A stretch of DNA of 64,000 bases from Saprospiraceae bacterium. GTDB lineage: Bacteria; Bacteroidota; Bacteroidia; Chitinophagales; Saprospiraceae. Every line of letters begins with the position of its first letter. The first letter of the stretch is position 1. The notes beneath the pieces were generated by a model, which was not told where the DNA came from, made no database searches, and saw only the letters and a program-made list of their open reading frames with translations. Shown here in pieces: positions 8,758 through 17,177 of this stretch. The stretch is from the NCBI GenBank assembly GCA_016715985.1, contig JADJXD010000001.1, forward strand, positions 3,720,001 through 3,784,000, given 5' to 3'. Made by a program: the position numbers and the translations under genes.

Positions 8758-9110
8758 GATTCGGAGCACATCAGCGGTATTATTTATACAAAGGTGCAGT
8801 AGATATGCGCAAGGGCTATGACGGATTGAGCGGTTTGGTACGTAATGAACTCGAAGCCGATCCGATGAATGGAGATGTGTATGTATTTTTCAACCGGAGT
8901 CGCCGGACTGTCAAATTACTGACATGGGATCGGGATGGCTTTGTGTTGTACTGCAAGCGATTGGAAGGAGGCTGTTACGAGCAACTCAGTGGTATCATAG
9001 AAGGCAAAACACATCTGATCAACTACCAGCATCTGATCATGTTGCTGAGTGGAATATCACTCATAGGACTACACCAACGACCGCGATATGAGATGCAAAA
9101 AACAGGATAA
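8751..9110 (+). CDS. tnpB: IS66 accessory protein TnpB, copy 1
   Basis: 119 residues. The N-terminus YLYKGAVDMRKGYDGLSGLV and the segment VYVFFNRSRRTVKLLTWD are the signature of IS66 Orf2/TnpB. Required together with TnpC for transposition in known IS66 elements. Identical in all three copies here. Confidence 0.95.
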   Translation: MLGFGAHQRYYLYKGAVDMRKGYDGLSGLVRNELEADPMNGDVYVFFNRSRRTVKLLTWDRDGFVLYCKRLEGGCYEQLSGIIEGKTHLINYQHLIMLLSGISLIGLHQRPRYEMQKTG

Positions 9111-9173
9111 ATTTATTAAAAAAAGTGAGTAAAACATTGTGTTATAATCGTATAAATATAGTATTTTTATGCT

Positions 9174-10675
9174 ATGAATTACGAAGTAGTCATAGCACAG
9201 AAAGATGCAGAAATAGCTCTAAAGGATACAGAAATCCGGCAACAGACAGCCAGGATTGAAGAACTCGCCCATCAGATTGCACAACTGCAAAAACTGTTCT
9301 ATGGCCGCAAATCCGAACGTTTCATACCCCAAGTGGATGCTGCACAATTGAATATCTTTGGAAATCAAGTGGATCAGCAAGTACTGGTCGAAGAGCAAAA
9401 GGAAACCATCACCTATGATCGATCAAAAAAGAAGAGTGACCATAAAGGCCGGCAACTTTTAGCCGGATGTGAACATCTACCAGTAGAAGAGATAATCATC
9501 GATGTAGATCATGATGAGTCAGATATCCACATAGGAGATGAAGTATCTGAAAAGCTAGCCCAAAAGCCAGGATACCTCTATCGCATCAGATATATACGCC
9601 GCAAGTACAAAAAAGGAGGACAAGATACCATCGTCACCGCTGCGCCTGTAGAAGAACCCATCGCGGATGTGAAGCAGATGTAAGCCTACTGGCACATGTA
9701 TTAGTGTCAAAATTTGTAGACCACCTGCCGGAGTATCGACAACAGCAGATATACAAACGTGAAGGAGTCGTTATCCCTCCTTCAACAATGAACGGATGGG
9801 TTCACCAGCTCAGTCCCTATATGAAGCTTATGGCAGAATATATTAAAACTAAAATACTGAGTACACCCTACATTCAACAGGATGAAAGCACCATCAAAGT
9901 AATGGACAATAAACATAAACAAGGCATCAATAAAGGCTATATGTGGGTCATGGCGTCTGTTCAAATGCAGTATGTGTGTTTTGAATACCAAAATGGCCGA
10001 GGCAGAGAAGGGCCGCTAGAATCCTTTAAATCATTTAAAGGAGACCTACAAACAGATGCGTATGAAGTGTACAATGTCATAGACAAAGTCTATGGACAGA
10101 TAAATCATTTTCATTGCTGGGCCCACGGTCGCCGGAAGTTTCATGAAGCTCTGGGCAATGATAAATTCCGAAGTGAATATGCATTGAGCTTTATCCAGAA
10201 ACTCTATGAGATAGAACGTAAATGCAGAGAAGCCAACTATACCCACAACCAACGGCAAGTTGAACGTCAGAAAGCTAAACCCATCCTGATTCAGTTCAAG
10301 GAATGGTTGGATAAAGAATCACTTGTAGTAACCCCAAGATCGCCTATAGGGACAGCCATAGGATATATTATAAAGAGGTGGGATAAGTTTACCAAATATA
10401 CAGATCATGGACATGTAGAGATCGATAATAATATCATAGAAAATGCAATTAGACCCCTTGCATTAGGACGCAAAAACTATCTTTTTGCCGGACATCATGA
10501 TGCGGCCATCAATATAGGATATTATTACACTATCTTTGGGACATGTAAAGCACTGGGAGTAAACCCATATGACTATATGGTATGGTACCTCACCAAAGTA
10601 CCTTCCATAAAAACATCAGACATAGGATACTTAGCACCGGATGCATTCAAAAAATCACTGGAAGTGTTAACGTAG
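9174..10675 (+). pseudogene. tnpC: IS66 transposase TnpC, copy 1, frameshifted
   Basis: Compared with the intact copy at 13027, one base is missing near 9665 (ATCGCGGATG against ATCGCCAGATG). The reading frame ends at 9683 and resumes from about 9704. Both halves otherwise match: an N-terminal coiled coil and zinc-finger-like region, then the DDE catalytic part (IQQDESTIKVMD, HCWAHGRRKF, NNIIENAIRPLA). Confidence 0.92.
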
Positions 10676-10691
10676 TTTGTCGAATGCTTAC

Positions 10692-10699
10692 ACAACTCC
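10692..10699. repeat. IS66-1 target duplication, right copy
   Basis: ACAACTCC, identical to 8392-8399. Removing one copy plus the element restores the host frame. Confidence 0.95.
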
Positions 10700-12244
10700 G
10701 TGAGTATTGGAAGACAGAAGAACCAAAAAAATATTTATTCGAAAATCGAACAGGTGAAAAACTTAATTCAAGAACTGTTCAACATTTTTTTGATGTAGCA
10801 TTAAAGAGTTCGGGTATTAAGAAAAAGGCGACTTCAAAAACTCTTAAATATTCTTATGTAAAGCATTTAGAAAAACAAGGGATTCCTTTAATTCTTATTG
10901 TCGAAGCATTAGGAATGAAAACACAAAGTATTTACTTCTACAGCACAATTGAAGTCGATTTTAGTCAGAAAGTAAAAACAAGCCCTATCGAGTATTTATA
11001 TGTATCAAAGAAAACTGAAACAACCAAACTTTACTCGGATTTTTGGACGCTAATTAATCCAAAGATTGAAAAGGTATCAAGAAAGAAATTTGAGACAGGT
11101 TTTTATGCAGACGCAATTGAATCTGCACTAAAAGAAATAAATAGCACAGTTAAAAAAATCGTTAAGACCAAAACAGGCGAAGAATTGGATGGAGCTAAAC
11201 TTATGCAAAAAGCACTTTCAGTTCAAAATCCAGTGATTGAACTTGATGACTTAACAACCGAATCAGGACGGAATGTTCAATCAGGTTTCATTCAAATTTT
11301 TGGTGGAGCAATGACAGGAATTAGAAACCCTAAAGCACACGACAATCTTGAAACTGATATTGATGAAGCAGTAAGGCTATTATGCTTTTGCGGTGAATTA
11401 ATGGATAAGATTGATAATGGAAAGAAATAGAAATTTTAAAAAGCAACAATCCACTAAATCTAAAAATGTATAGTTCTGAGAATATAATTTGGATAAAGAA
11501 TGTCAAACGAAATCAAGGTGATGGTTGGGCATATGACGACAAAAATTGTGGAGAAACATTTTGGCTAAATTGGCCAACTTCCAAAGGTGGAAGTGCTTCA
11601 ACACCGAAGGTCGGTGATATTATTGTTTTATTTCAAAAGCCGAACACAATTGATAAAAGGAAAAACTACAAGGTTCATATAACTCATTTGGTTTCTCCCG
11701 TCTCTGACAAGGTTCACACAGACAATGAACACCCAGATCATAAATGGTGCAGGGAAGTTAAACTTATTGCGAAAGCTAATCCAATATCTTCAATACCAAA
11801 TCCAGGTTACTTCAATTTTTTTAAACCAAATCGTGGACTGACAAATCCAATAATAAATCTTACAAACAACATTGGTTTAACGGAAGCTGAAACTCAAGAA
11901 GATATTTGGCGACTATTCGAAAATCACTTTTGCCCTGATATAGAGAAAGAATTATATAGACCCGAAGAACCAGTTGGAGTTTTTGGTGAATTAGAAGGAG
12001 ATAAAATAATAAGAGAGCATATAAAACAAGAACTAAAACGTAGAAATTCTAAAGTCGTTCAACTTGCAAAGGCTCACGGTTTAAAAAATAATAATGGAAG
12101 ACTAAAGTGTGAATGTTGCAATTTTGATTTCCTAGACTTTTATGGACAAATAGGGACACAATTTATAGAATGTCACCACAAAGTTCATATTTCAACAGGA
12201 GAAAGAATCACAAAAATTGAAGACTTGGCATTAGTGTGTTCAAA

Positions 12245-12252
12245 CTGTCATA
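12245..12252. repeat. IS66-2 target duplication, left copy
   Basis: CTGTCATA abuts the element and is repeated at 14546-14553. Confidence 0.95.
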
Positions 12253-12322
12253 GTAAGCATCCGACTAACTCCATATTGCAAATCAGCTCTCCGCTATATT
12301 ACCTTTGCTAAAAAATTTAGCA

Positions 12323-12609
12323 ATGCGATACAACAAAGAACAAATTGGTCAGTGGGTATCAGAATGGGAGCAATCCGGGCTGAGCATCAGTAAATATTGT
12401 GATGGAAAACCTTTTGACAAGAGCACTTTTTACAACTGGCACAAAAGTCAGTTGTTCCATCTGGTACAAAACAGAACAATAAATTTGTACCACTTCAAGT
12501 GACTCCCGCATTTATCCCTCACATGAGCATTCATTACCCTAATGGTGTTAGAGTTGATGTACATATGTTTATGAGCATTGAAGATGTCAGAGCCTTGACA
12601 GGATGTTAG
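12323..12609 (+). pseudogene. tnpA: IS66 TnpA, copy 2, frameshifted
   Basis: One A is missing in the A-run after TGGCAC (ACAAAAGTC against ACAAAAAGTC in copy 1). The frame stops at 12502, with the tail reading SQLFHLVQN instead of SVVPSGTKQN. A nearby T-for-C difference is also present. Confidence 0.9.
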
Positions 12610-12962
12610 GATTCGGAGCACATCAGCGGTATTATTTATACAAAGGTGCAGTAGATATGCGCAAGGGCTATGACGGATTGAGCGGTTTGGTACGTAATGA
12701 ACTCGAAGCCGATCCGATGAATGGAGATGTGTATGTATTTTTCAACCGGAGTCGCCGGACTGTCAAATTACTGACATGGGATCGGGATGGCTTTGTGTTG
12801 TACTGCAAGCGATTGGAAGGAGGCTGTTACGAGCAACTCAGTGGTATCATAGAAGGCAAAACACATCTGATCAACTACCAGCATCTGATCATGTTGCTGA
12901 GTGGAATATCACTCATAGGACTACACCAACGACCGCGATATGAGATGCAAAAAACAGGATAA
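12603..12962 (+). CDS. tnpB: IS66 accessory protein TnpB, copy 2
   Basis: 119 residues, the same protein as in copies 1 and 3 (AVDMRKGYDGLSGLV, FFNRSRRTVKLL). Frame intact. Confidence 0.95.
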   Translation: MLGFGAHQRYYLYKGAVDMRKGYDGLSGLVRNELEADPMNGDVYVFFNRSRRTVKLLTWDRDGFVLYCKRLEGGCYEQLSGIIEGKTHLINYQHLIMLLSGISLIGLHQRPRYEMQKTG

Positions 12963-13026
12963 ATTTATTAAAAAAAAGTGAGTAAAACATTGTGTTATAA
13001 TCGTATAAATATAGTATTTTTATGCT

Positions 13027-14529
13027 ATGAATTACGAAGTAGTCATAGCACAGAAAGATGCAGAAATAGCTCTAAAGGATACAGAAATCCGGCAACAGAC
13101 AGCCAGGATTGAAGAACTCGCCCATCAGATTGCACAACTGCAAAAACTGTTCTATGGCCGCAAATCCGAACGTTTCATACCCCAAGTGGATGCTGCACAA
13201 TTGAATATCTTTGGAAATCAAGTGGATCAGCAAGTACTGGTCGAAGAGCAAAAGGAAACCATCACCTATGATCGATCAAAAAAGAAGAGTGACCATAAAG
13301 GCCGGCAACTTTTAGCCGGATGTGAACATCTACCAGTAGAAGAGATAATCATCGATGTAGATCATGATGAGTCAGATATCCACATAGGAGATGAAGTATC
13401 TGAAAAGCTAGCCCAAAAGCCAGGATACCTCTATCGCATCAGATATATACGCCGCAAGTACAAAAAAGGAGGACAAGATACCATCGTCACCGCTGCGCCT
13501 GTAGAAGAACCCATCGCCAGATGTGAAGCAGATGTAAGCCTACTGGCACATGTATTAGTGTCAAAATTTGTAGACCACCTGCCGGAGTATCGACAACAGC
13601 AGATATACAAACGTGAAGGAGTCGTTATCCCTCCTTCAACAATGAACGGATGGGTTCACCAGCTCAGTCCCTATATGAAGCTTATGGCAGAATATATTAA
13701 AACTAAAATACTGAGTACACCCTACATTCAACAGGATGAAAGCACCATCAAAGTAATGGACAATAAACATAAACAAGGCATCAATAAAGGCTATATGTGG
13801 GTCATGGCGTCTGTTCAAATGCAGTATGTGTGTTTTGAATACCAAAATGGCCGAGGCAGAGAAGGGCCGCTAGAATCCTTTAAATCATTTAAAGGAGACC
13901 TACAAACAGATGCGTATGAAGTGTACAATGTCATAGACAAAGTCTATGGACAGATAAATCATTTTCATTGCTGGGCCCACGGTCGCCGGAAGTTTCATGA
14001 AGCTCTGGGCAATGATAAATTCCGAAGTGAATATGCATTGAGCTTTATCCAGAAACTCTATGAGATAGAACGTAAATGCAGAGAAGCCAACTATACCCAC
14101 AACCAACGGCAAGTTGAACGTCAGAAAGCTAAACCCATCCTGATTCAGTTCAAGGAATGGTTGGATAAAGAATCACTTGTAGTAACCCCAAGATCGCCTA
14201 TAGGGACAGCCATAGGATATATTATAAAGAGGTGGGATAAGTTTACCAAATATACAGATCATGGACATGTAGAGATCGATAATAATATCATAGAAAATGC
14301 AATTAGACCCCTTGCATTAGGACGCAAAAACTATCTTTTTGCCGGACATCATGATGCGGCCATCAATATAGGATATTATTACACTATCTTTGGGACATGT
14401 AAAGCACTGGGAGTAAACCCATATGACTATATGGTATGGTACCTCACCAAAGTACCTTCCATAAAAACATCAGACATAGGATACTTAGCACCGGATGCAT
14501 TCAAAAAATCACTGGAAGTGTTAACGTAG
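13027..14529 (+). CDS. tnpC: IS66 transposase TnpC, copy 2 (intact)
   Basis: 500 residues and the only uninterrupted TnpC of the three copies. Order: N-terminal coiled coil (AEIALKDTEIRQQTARIEE), leucine-zipper-like start, LFYGRKSERF, a basic zinc-binding-like region, then the DDE transposase core with IQQDEST, LQTDAYEVYN and NNIIENAIRPLALGRKNYLF. It could act in trans on all three copies if TnpA is supplied by copy 1 or 3. Confidence 0.95.
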   Translation: MNYEVVIAQKDAEIALKDTEIRQQTARIEELAHQIAQLQKLFYGRKSERFIPQVDAAQLNIFGNQVDQQVLVEEQKETITYDRSKKKSDHKGRQLLAGCEHLPVEEIIIDVDHDESDIHIGDEVSEKLAQKPGYLYRIRYIRRKYKKGGQDTIVTAAPVEEPIARCEADVSLLAHVLVSKFVDHLPEYRQQQIYKREGVVIPPSTMNGWVHQLSPYMKLMAEYIKTKILSTPYIQQDESTIKVMDNKHKQGINKGYMWVMASVQMQYVCFEYQNGRGREGPLESFKSFKGDLQTDAYEVYNVIDKVYGQINHFHCWAHGRRKFHEALGNDKFRSEYALSFIQKLYEIERKCREANYTHNQRQVERQKAKPILIQFKEWLDKESLVVTPRSPIGTAIGYIIKRWDKFTKYTDHGHVEIDNNIIENAIRPLALGRKNYLFAGHHDAAINIGYYYTIFGTCKALGVNPYDYMVWYLTKVPSIKTSDIGYLAPDAFKKSLEVLT

Positions 14530-14545
14530 TTTGTCGAATGCTTAC

Positions 14546-14553
14546 CTGTCATA
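14546..14553. repeat. IS66-2 target duplication, right copy
   Basis: CTGTCATA, identical to 12245-12252. Confidence 0.95.
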
Positions 14554-14667
14554 GAATGCTTCATAGACGATTAGAAGACGGAAATTATCACAATATTGAA
14601 ACACTTAAAAAAGTAATAATTGACAACATTAAACAATGAATTGGTTGACACAAAGAGAAGCCCGAAC

Positions 14668-14799
14668 CGATAACAGGCGTTTGGCAAAAAAGCGGGTTCA
14701 GTGCTTATATGAAGCTTTGTGCTTCGTATCAAGTTCAGTGCTGGCAGACAATTTAGTGCTTCGAAATCCGCTTCTTCGCCAAGCGCCAAAACGTTAATG
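14668..14799 (+). other. attC site 8 (long type)
   Basis: CGATAAC at the left, GTTAATG at 14793. It is almost the same as attC 7, including the loop text TTAGTGCTTCGAAATCCGC. Confidence 0.93.
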
Positions 14800-14887
14800 A
14801 CAATTAGATGAAGAAAACGTCTTCGTCAAAACCGTCAACTATAAATTTAAAAACAAACATTTTTATAACATATAAAATTTAAAAACA

Positions 14888-15115
14888 ATGAACCACAATT
14901 TTAAAATAGGAGATCCTGTAAAACTAAAAACACACAATAATCTTTTATTTTCTGTATCATCATTCCCAAAACCTAAAAATTCCAACAACATGTTGAATCA
15001 AATATCTGAAGGGGTTTTCGATTATGACTATATCAATATAAAGAGATACAATGAACAAAATAATAATTTTGATGAAATAGAAGTACACTATAATGAAATT
15101 ACTCCTGATGAATAA
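14888..15115 (+). CDS. Small hypothetical protein, duplicated cassette copy A
   Basis: 75 residues, beginning MNHNFKIGDPVKLKTHNN. The KIGDPVKLK...ENNNFDEIEVHYNEI layout suggests a small beta-barrel (SH3/KOW-like or DUF-type) domain; this is inferred from composition only. Its end overlaps a convergent minus-strand frame by 17 bases. An identical copy follows 670 bases later. Confidence 0.6.
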   Translation: MNHNFKIGDPVKLKTHNNLLFSVSSFPKPKNSNNMLNQISEGVFDYDYINIKRYNEQNNNFDEIEVHYNEITPDE

Positions 15116-15323
15116 TTTCAAATTCTTCTTTTAATTCACCATTGTACATGGATTGTAAATGTTTATCATTTACAGAAACATCAATTTTTAAACAAACACA
15201 AAAATGATAATAATAAAATATTGTTGCTTTTAAAATTTTTGATTCTGTTAATTTATCGTTTGTTTTATTAGCTAATTCAAACGCTTTTTCAAATATTAAA
15301 TCTTTTGAAACATCTGAAATCAT
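15099..15323 (-). CDS. Small hypothetical antisense protein, duplicated cassette copy A
   Basis: Reads MISDVSKDLIFEKAFELAN and continues through TKILKATIFYYYHF-like helical text to IIHQE. Starts at 15335 or in the attC (15377) are possible but would place the N-terminus in recombination-site sequence. It converges on the + strand gene, as in the cassette at 3153-3705. No family is recognised. Confidence 0.5.
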   Translation of the reverse strand: MISDVSKDLIFEKAFELANKTNDKLTESKILKATIFYYYHFCVCLKIDVSVNDKHLQSMYNGELKEEFEIIHQE

Positions 15324-15332
15324 AACAACTAT

Positions 15333-15469
15333 CATTAACAGGCGTTTTACGAAAGTGTCTCCTAAAATTTCGTTCACCGCCCAGGTTAAAAAATAAAATT
15401 AAAACTCTTGAATCCCGATCCTAACTTTTGTGAAGGGAGACACCTTCGTAAAGCGCAGGACCGTTAATG
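15333..15469 (+). other. attC site 9 (137-nt type)
   Basis: CATTAAC at the left, GTTAATG at 15463. Arms GGCGTTTTACGAAAGTGTCTCC and GGGAGACACCTTCGTAAAGCGC pair. Confidence 0.93.
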
Positions 15470-15557
15470 ACAATTAGATGAAGAAAACGTCTTCGTCAAA
15501 ACCGTCAACTATAAATTTAAAAACAAACATTTTTATAACATATAAAATTTAAAAACA

Positions 15558-15785
15558 ATGAACCACAATTTTAAAATAGGAGATCCTGTAAAACTAAAAA
15601 CACACAATAATCTTTTATTTTCTGTATCATCATTCCCAAAACCTAAAAATTCCAACAACATGTTGAATCAAATATCTGAAGGGGTTTTCGATTATGACTA
15701 TATCAATATAAAGAGATACAATGAACAAAATAATAATTTTGATGAAATAGAAGTACACTATAATGAAATTACTCCTGATGAATAA
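15558..15785 (+). CDS. Small hypothetical protein, duplicated cassette copy B
   Basis: Same 75-residue protein as at 14888. The lack of any difference between the copies implies a recent duplication or selection on both. Function unknown. Confidence 0.6.
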   Translation: MNHNFKIGDPVKLKTHNNLLFSVSSFPKPKNSNNMLNQISEGVFDYDYINIKRYNEQNNNFDEIEVHYNEITPDE

Positions 15786-15993
15786 TTTCAAATTCTTCTT
15801 TTAATTCACCATTGTACATGGATTGTAAATGTTTATCATTTACAGAAACATCAATTTTTAAACAAACACAAAAATGATAATAATAAAATATTGTTGCTTT
15901 TAAAATTTTTGATTCTGTTAATTTATCGTTTGTTTTATTAGCTAATTCAAACGCTTTTTCAAATATTAAATCTTTTGAAACATCTGAAATCAT
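15769..15993 (-). CDS. Small hypothetical antisense protein, duplicated cassette copy B
   Basis: Same protein as at 15099-15323, converging on the + strand gene of copy B. Start chosen at MISDVSK for the same reason. Confidence 0.5.
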   Translation of the reverse strand: MISDVSKDLIFEKAFELANKTNDKLTESKILKATIFYYYHFCVCLKIDVSVNDKHLQSMYNGELKEEFEIIHQE

Positions 15994-16002
15994 AACAACT
16001 AT

Positions 16003-16139
16003 CATTAACAGGCGTTTTACGAAAGTGTCTCCTAAAATTTCGTTCACCGCCCAGGTTAAAAAATAAAATTAAAACTCTTGAATCCCGATCCTAACTTTTG
16101 TGAAGGGAGACACCTTCGTAAAGCGCAGGACCGTTAGCG
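16003..16139 (+). other. attC site 10 (137-nt type)
   Basis: CATTAAC at the left, GTTAGCG at 16133. It is the same as attC 9 up to the GTTA core and diverges after it, marking the end of the duplicated cassette. Confidence 0.93.
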
Positions 16140-16174
16140 GTAATGGCAAGACGACAACGTATAGAATCAAATAA

Positions 16175-16705
16175 ATGAACTGGACTGACAAATATAAAAG
16201 TAATAGACCTCTGTTAAACTCAGTTTTGACAGGATTTTTCTATTTCATCTTTTGCTGGTCACTAGACCTTGGAGACGGAACAAAAGTAATATTTATGACT
16301 TTAATGTTATTTCTGCCTGGACTGACTTTTCCATTGACAACGAGTTATTATAAAACAACAAACACTTCTTTATCTGACATTCGAAAAATAAGTCATTTGA
16401 CACTTTCCGTTCTAATTTATCACGGAAGTGTATGGTTATTTTCTGGCGAAGGACGAATAAAATATATCACCGTGTTAGCTGGACTTTTAGGCTCTTTAAC
16501 ATTCTTGCTTGCGACAAAATACATATTGAAAAACAATATTTCACTTATTCGAATTCTATTGACATCTGTTTTAAGTGGACTAGCTTTCTTGCAATATGAA
16601 TGGAATGGACGTCAAGGATTGTATATAGGAATATCCGTATTTCTTTGGACGTTGATAAATGGACTAACTTTAAACGTTGAGTATAGAAAAGCCACATACC
16701 GCTAA
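16175..16705 (+). CDS. Multi-pass membrane protein of unknown function
   Basis: 176 residues with about five hydrophobic helices (VLTGFFYFIFCWSLDL, VIFMTLMLFLPGLTF, ITVLAGLLGSLTFLLA, ILLTSVLSGLAFL, LYIGISVFLWTLING). There is no transport signature. It is the only gene of its cassette. The TAA stop lies inside the left core of attC 11 (gcTAAc), so the coding region ends in the recombination site. Inner-membrane location is predicted. Confidence 0.7.
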   Translation: MNWTDKYKSNRPLLNSVLTGFFYFIFCWSLDLGDGTKVIFMTLMLFLPGLTFPLTTSYYKTTNTSLSDIRKISHLTLSVLIYHGSVWLFSGEGRIKYITVLAGLLGSLTFLLATKYILKNNISLIRILLTSVLSGLAFLQYEWNGRQGLYIGISVFLWTLINGLTLNVEYRKATYR

Positions 16706-16831
16706 CAGCCGTTTTGCAAAAGCGGGGGTTTCGTGCTTCTATGAAAGTGAAATGCTTAATTCAAATTTTGTGCATCTAATGAAGTTTAGTGCTAAAAATC
16801 CCCGCCTTCGCAAAGCGGCGGAACGTTAGTA
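16700..16831 (+). other. attC site 11 (long type)
   Basis: CGCTAAC at the left, GTTAGTA at 16825. Arms GCCGTTTTGC.AAAGCGGGG and CCCCGC.TTCGCAAAGCGGCGG pair. Confidence 0.92.
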
Positions 16832-16836
16832 CGAAA

Positions 16837-17103
16837 TTAAGCTAAAAAAATCCATCTGATGATAATACAAAAATATGAACTCAAGCTTTTGCAAAGTAGA
16901 ATTTGCTGAAAGAAAGATCTTTCGAAGCTAATCGCTTAAAAAGCTTGGGCGAAGTTCATAGAATATTTTGAAAAAGTGGTAACTTTTTGAAAATATTTTT
17001 ATATTTGTGTATTAACGTAATGATCAGCCTACTGCACAAATCAAACATTTGATGACAATAGCCTGGCATTACTTCATCAGATGATTTTTAAAAAGTAGCT
17101 TAA
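16837..17103. repeat. MITE-like or structured non-coding element
   Basis: No gene is present between attC 11 and IS66-3. The segment starts TTAAGCTA...CATCTGATGA and ends with the reverse complement TCATCAGATG...TAGCTTAA. Inside, GAACTCAAGCTTTT and AAAGCTTGGGCGAAGTTC form a second inverted pair, with a GAAAGATCTTTC palindrome between them. No target duplication is evident. It could be a miniature transposable element or a structured RNA cassette. Confidence 0.5.
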
Positions 17104-17177
17104 CTTTAAAATTTTATAAAATAAAATCGACTAACTGCTGCTACCACAACATGCCTGCTTAGTAAGCATTCGACAAA

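Larger units (their letters stand above)
8400..10691 (+). mobile_element. IS66-family insertion sequence, copy 1
   Basis: 2292 bp with inverted ends GTAAGCATCCGACTAACT (left) and GTAAGCATTCGACAAACT (right, read inward) and an 8-bp duplication ACAACTCC. It contains the three-gene IS66 set tnpA, tnpB, tnpC. The tnpC reading frame is broken, so this copy is not autonomous. It lies in the recombinase-fold/Hypoth_ymh gene. Confidence 0.95.
7865..11430 (+). pseudogene. Degenerate tyrosine-recombinase fold fused to Hypoth_ymh (TIGR02391) domain; split by IS66
   Basis: Two coding parts, 7865-8399 and 10700-11430, rejoin in frame when the IS66 element and one copy of its 8-bp duplication are removed, giving 421 residues. 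Residues 1-85 look like a SAM-like N-terminal recombinase domain and about 100-265 like the catalytic domain, but the key residues are gone. YSCGLDIGEL has Asp136 where the first catalytic Arg belongs, TLKYSYVKHL has Lys228 and Tyr229 in the H-x-x-R box, and LGMK replaces the LGH histidine. A nearby tyrosine (YFYST) survives. Residues about 290-415 match the Hypoth_ymh family (FYADAIESALKEIN...GAMTGIRNPKAH). I infer a non-catalytic DNA-binding protein. It is the first gene of a two-gene cassette with the HNH gene. Confidence 0.8.
12253..14545 (+). mobile_element. IS66-family insertion sequence, copy 2
   Basis: 2293 bp, nearly identical to copy 1, same orientation, with its own 8-bp duplication CTGTCATA. 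tnpB and tnpC are intact; tnpA has a one-base deletion. It lies in the HNH gene, so both genes of this cassette carry the same element. Confidence 0.95.
11466..14639 (+). pseudogene. HNH endonuclease with possible EVE/PUA-like N-terminal domain; split by IS66
   Basis: Coding parts 11466-12252 and 14554-14639 rejoin in frame (TSD CTGTCATA) to give 290 residues. Residues 1-110 contain TPKVGDIIVLFQKP and WCREVKLIAKANP, spaced like EVE/PUA-like modified-base readers; this part is tentative. Residues about 205-275 are an HNH domain: CECCNFDF, YGQIG, FIECHHKVHI, KIEDLALVCSNCHRMLHR, with four zinc cysteines and the HH catalytic pair. The IS cuts inside the final zinc motif, so the element abolishes the nuclease. 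It starts 35 bases after the recombinase-fold gene. Related McrA-type or EVE-HNH proteins are modification-dependent restriction enzymes; that role is inferred here. Confidence 0.8.
14794..15463 (+). repeat. Tandem cassette duplication, copy A (670 bp)
   Basis: The segment from one GTT core to the next is repeated base for base, as far as I can compare by eye, at 15464-16133. The repeat boundaries coincide with the integrase cleavage position, so this is duplication of a whole cassette. Confidence 0.95.
15464..16133 (+). repeat. Tandem cassette duplication, copy B (670 bp)
   Basis: Repeats 14794-15463 with no difference that I can see. The period is exactly one cassette. Confidence 0.95.

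Noticed and set aside
7865..11430. Could this be the array's integron integrase?
   Set aside because: It lies between two attC sites as cargo, lacks the catalytic Arg/His residues and the IntI-specific insertion, and carries a Hypoth_ymh domain.
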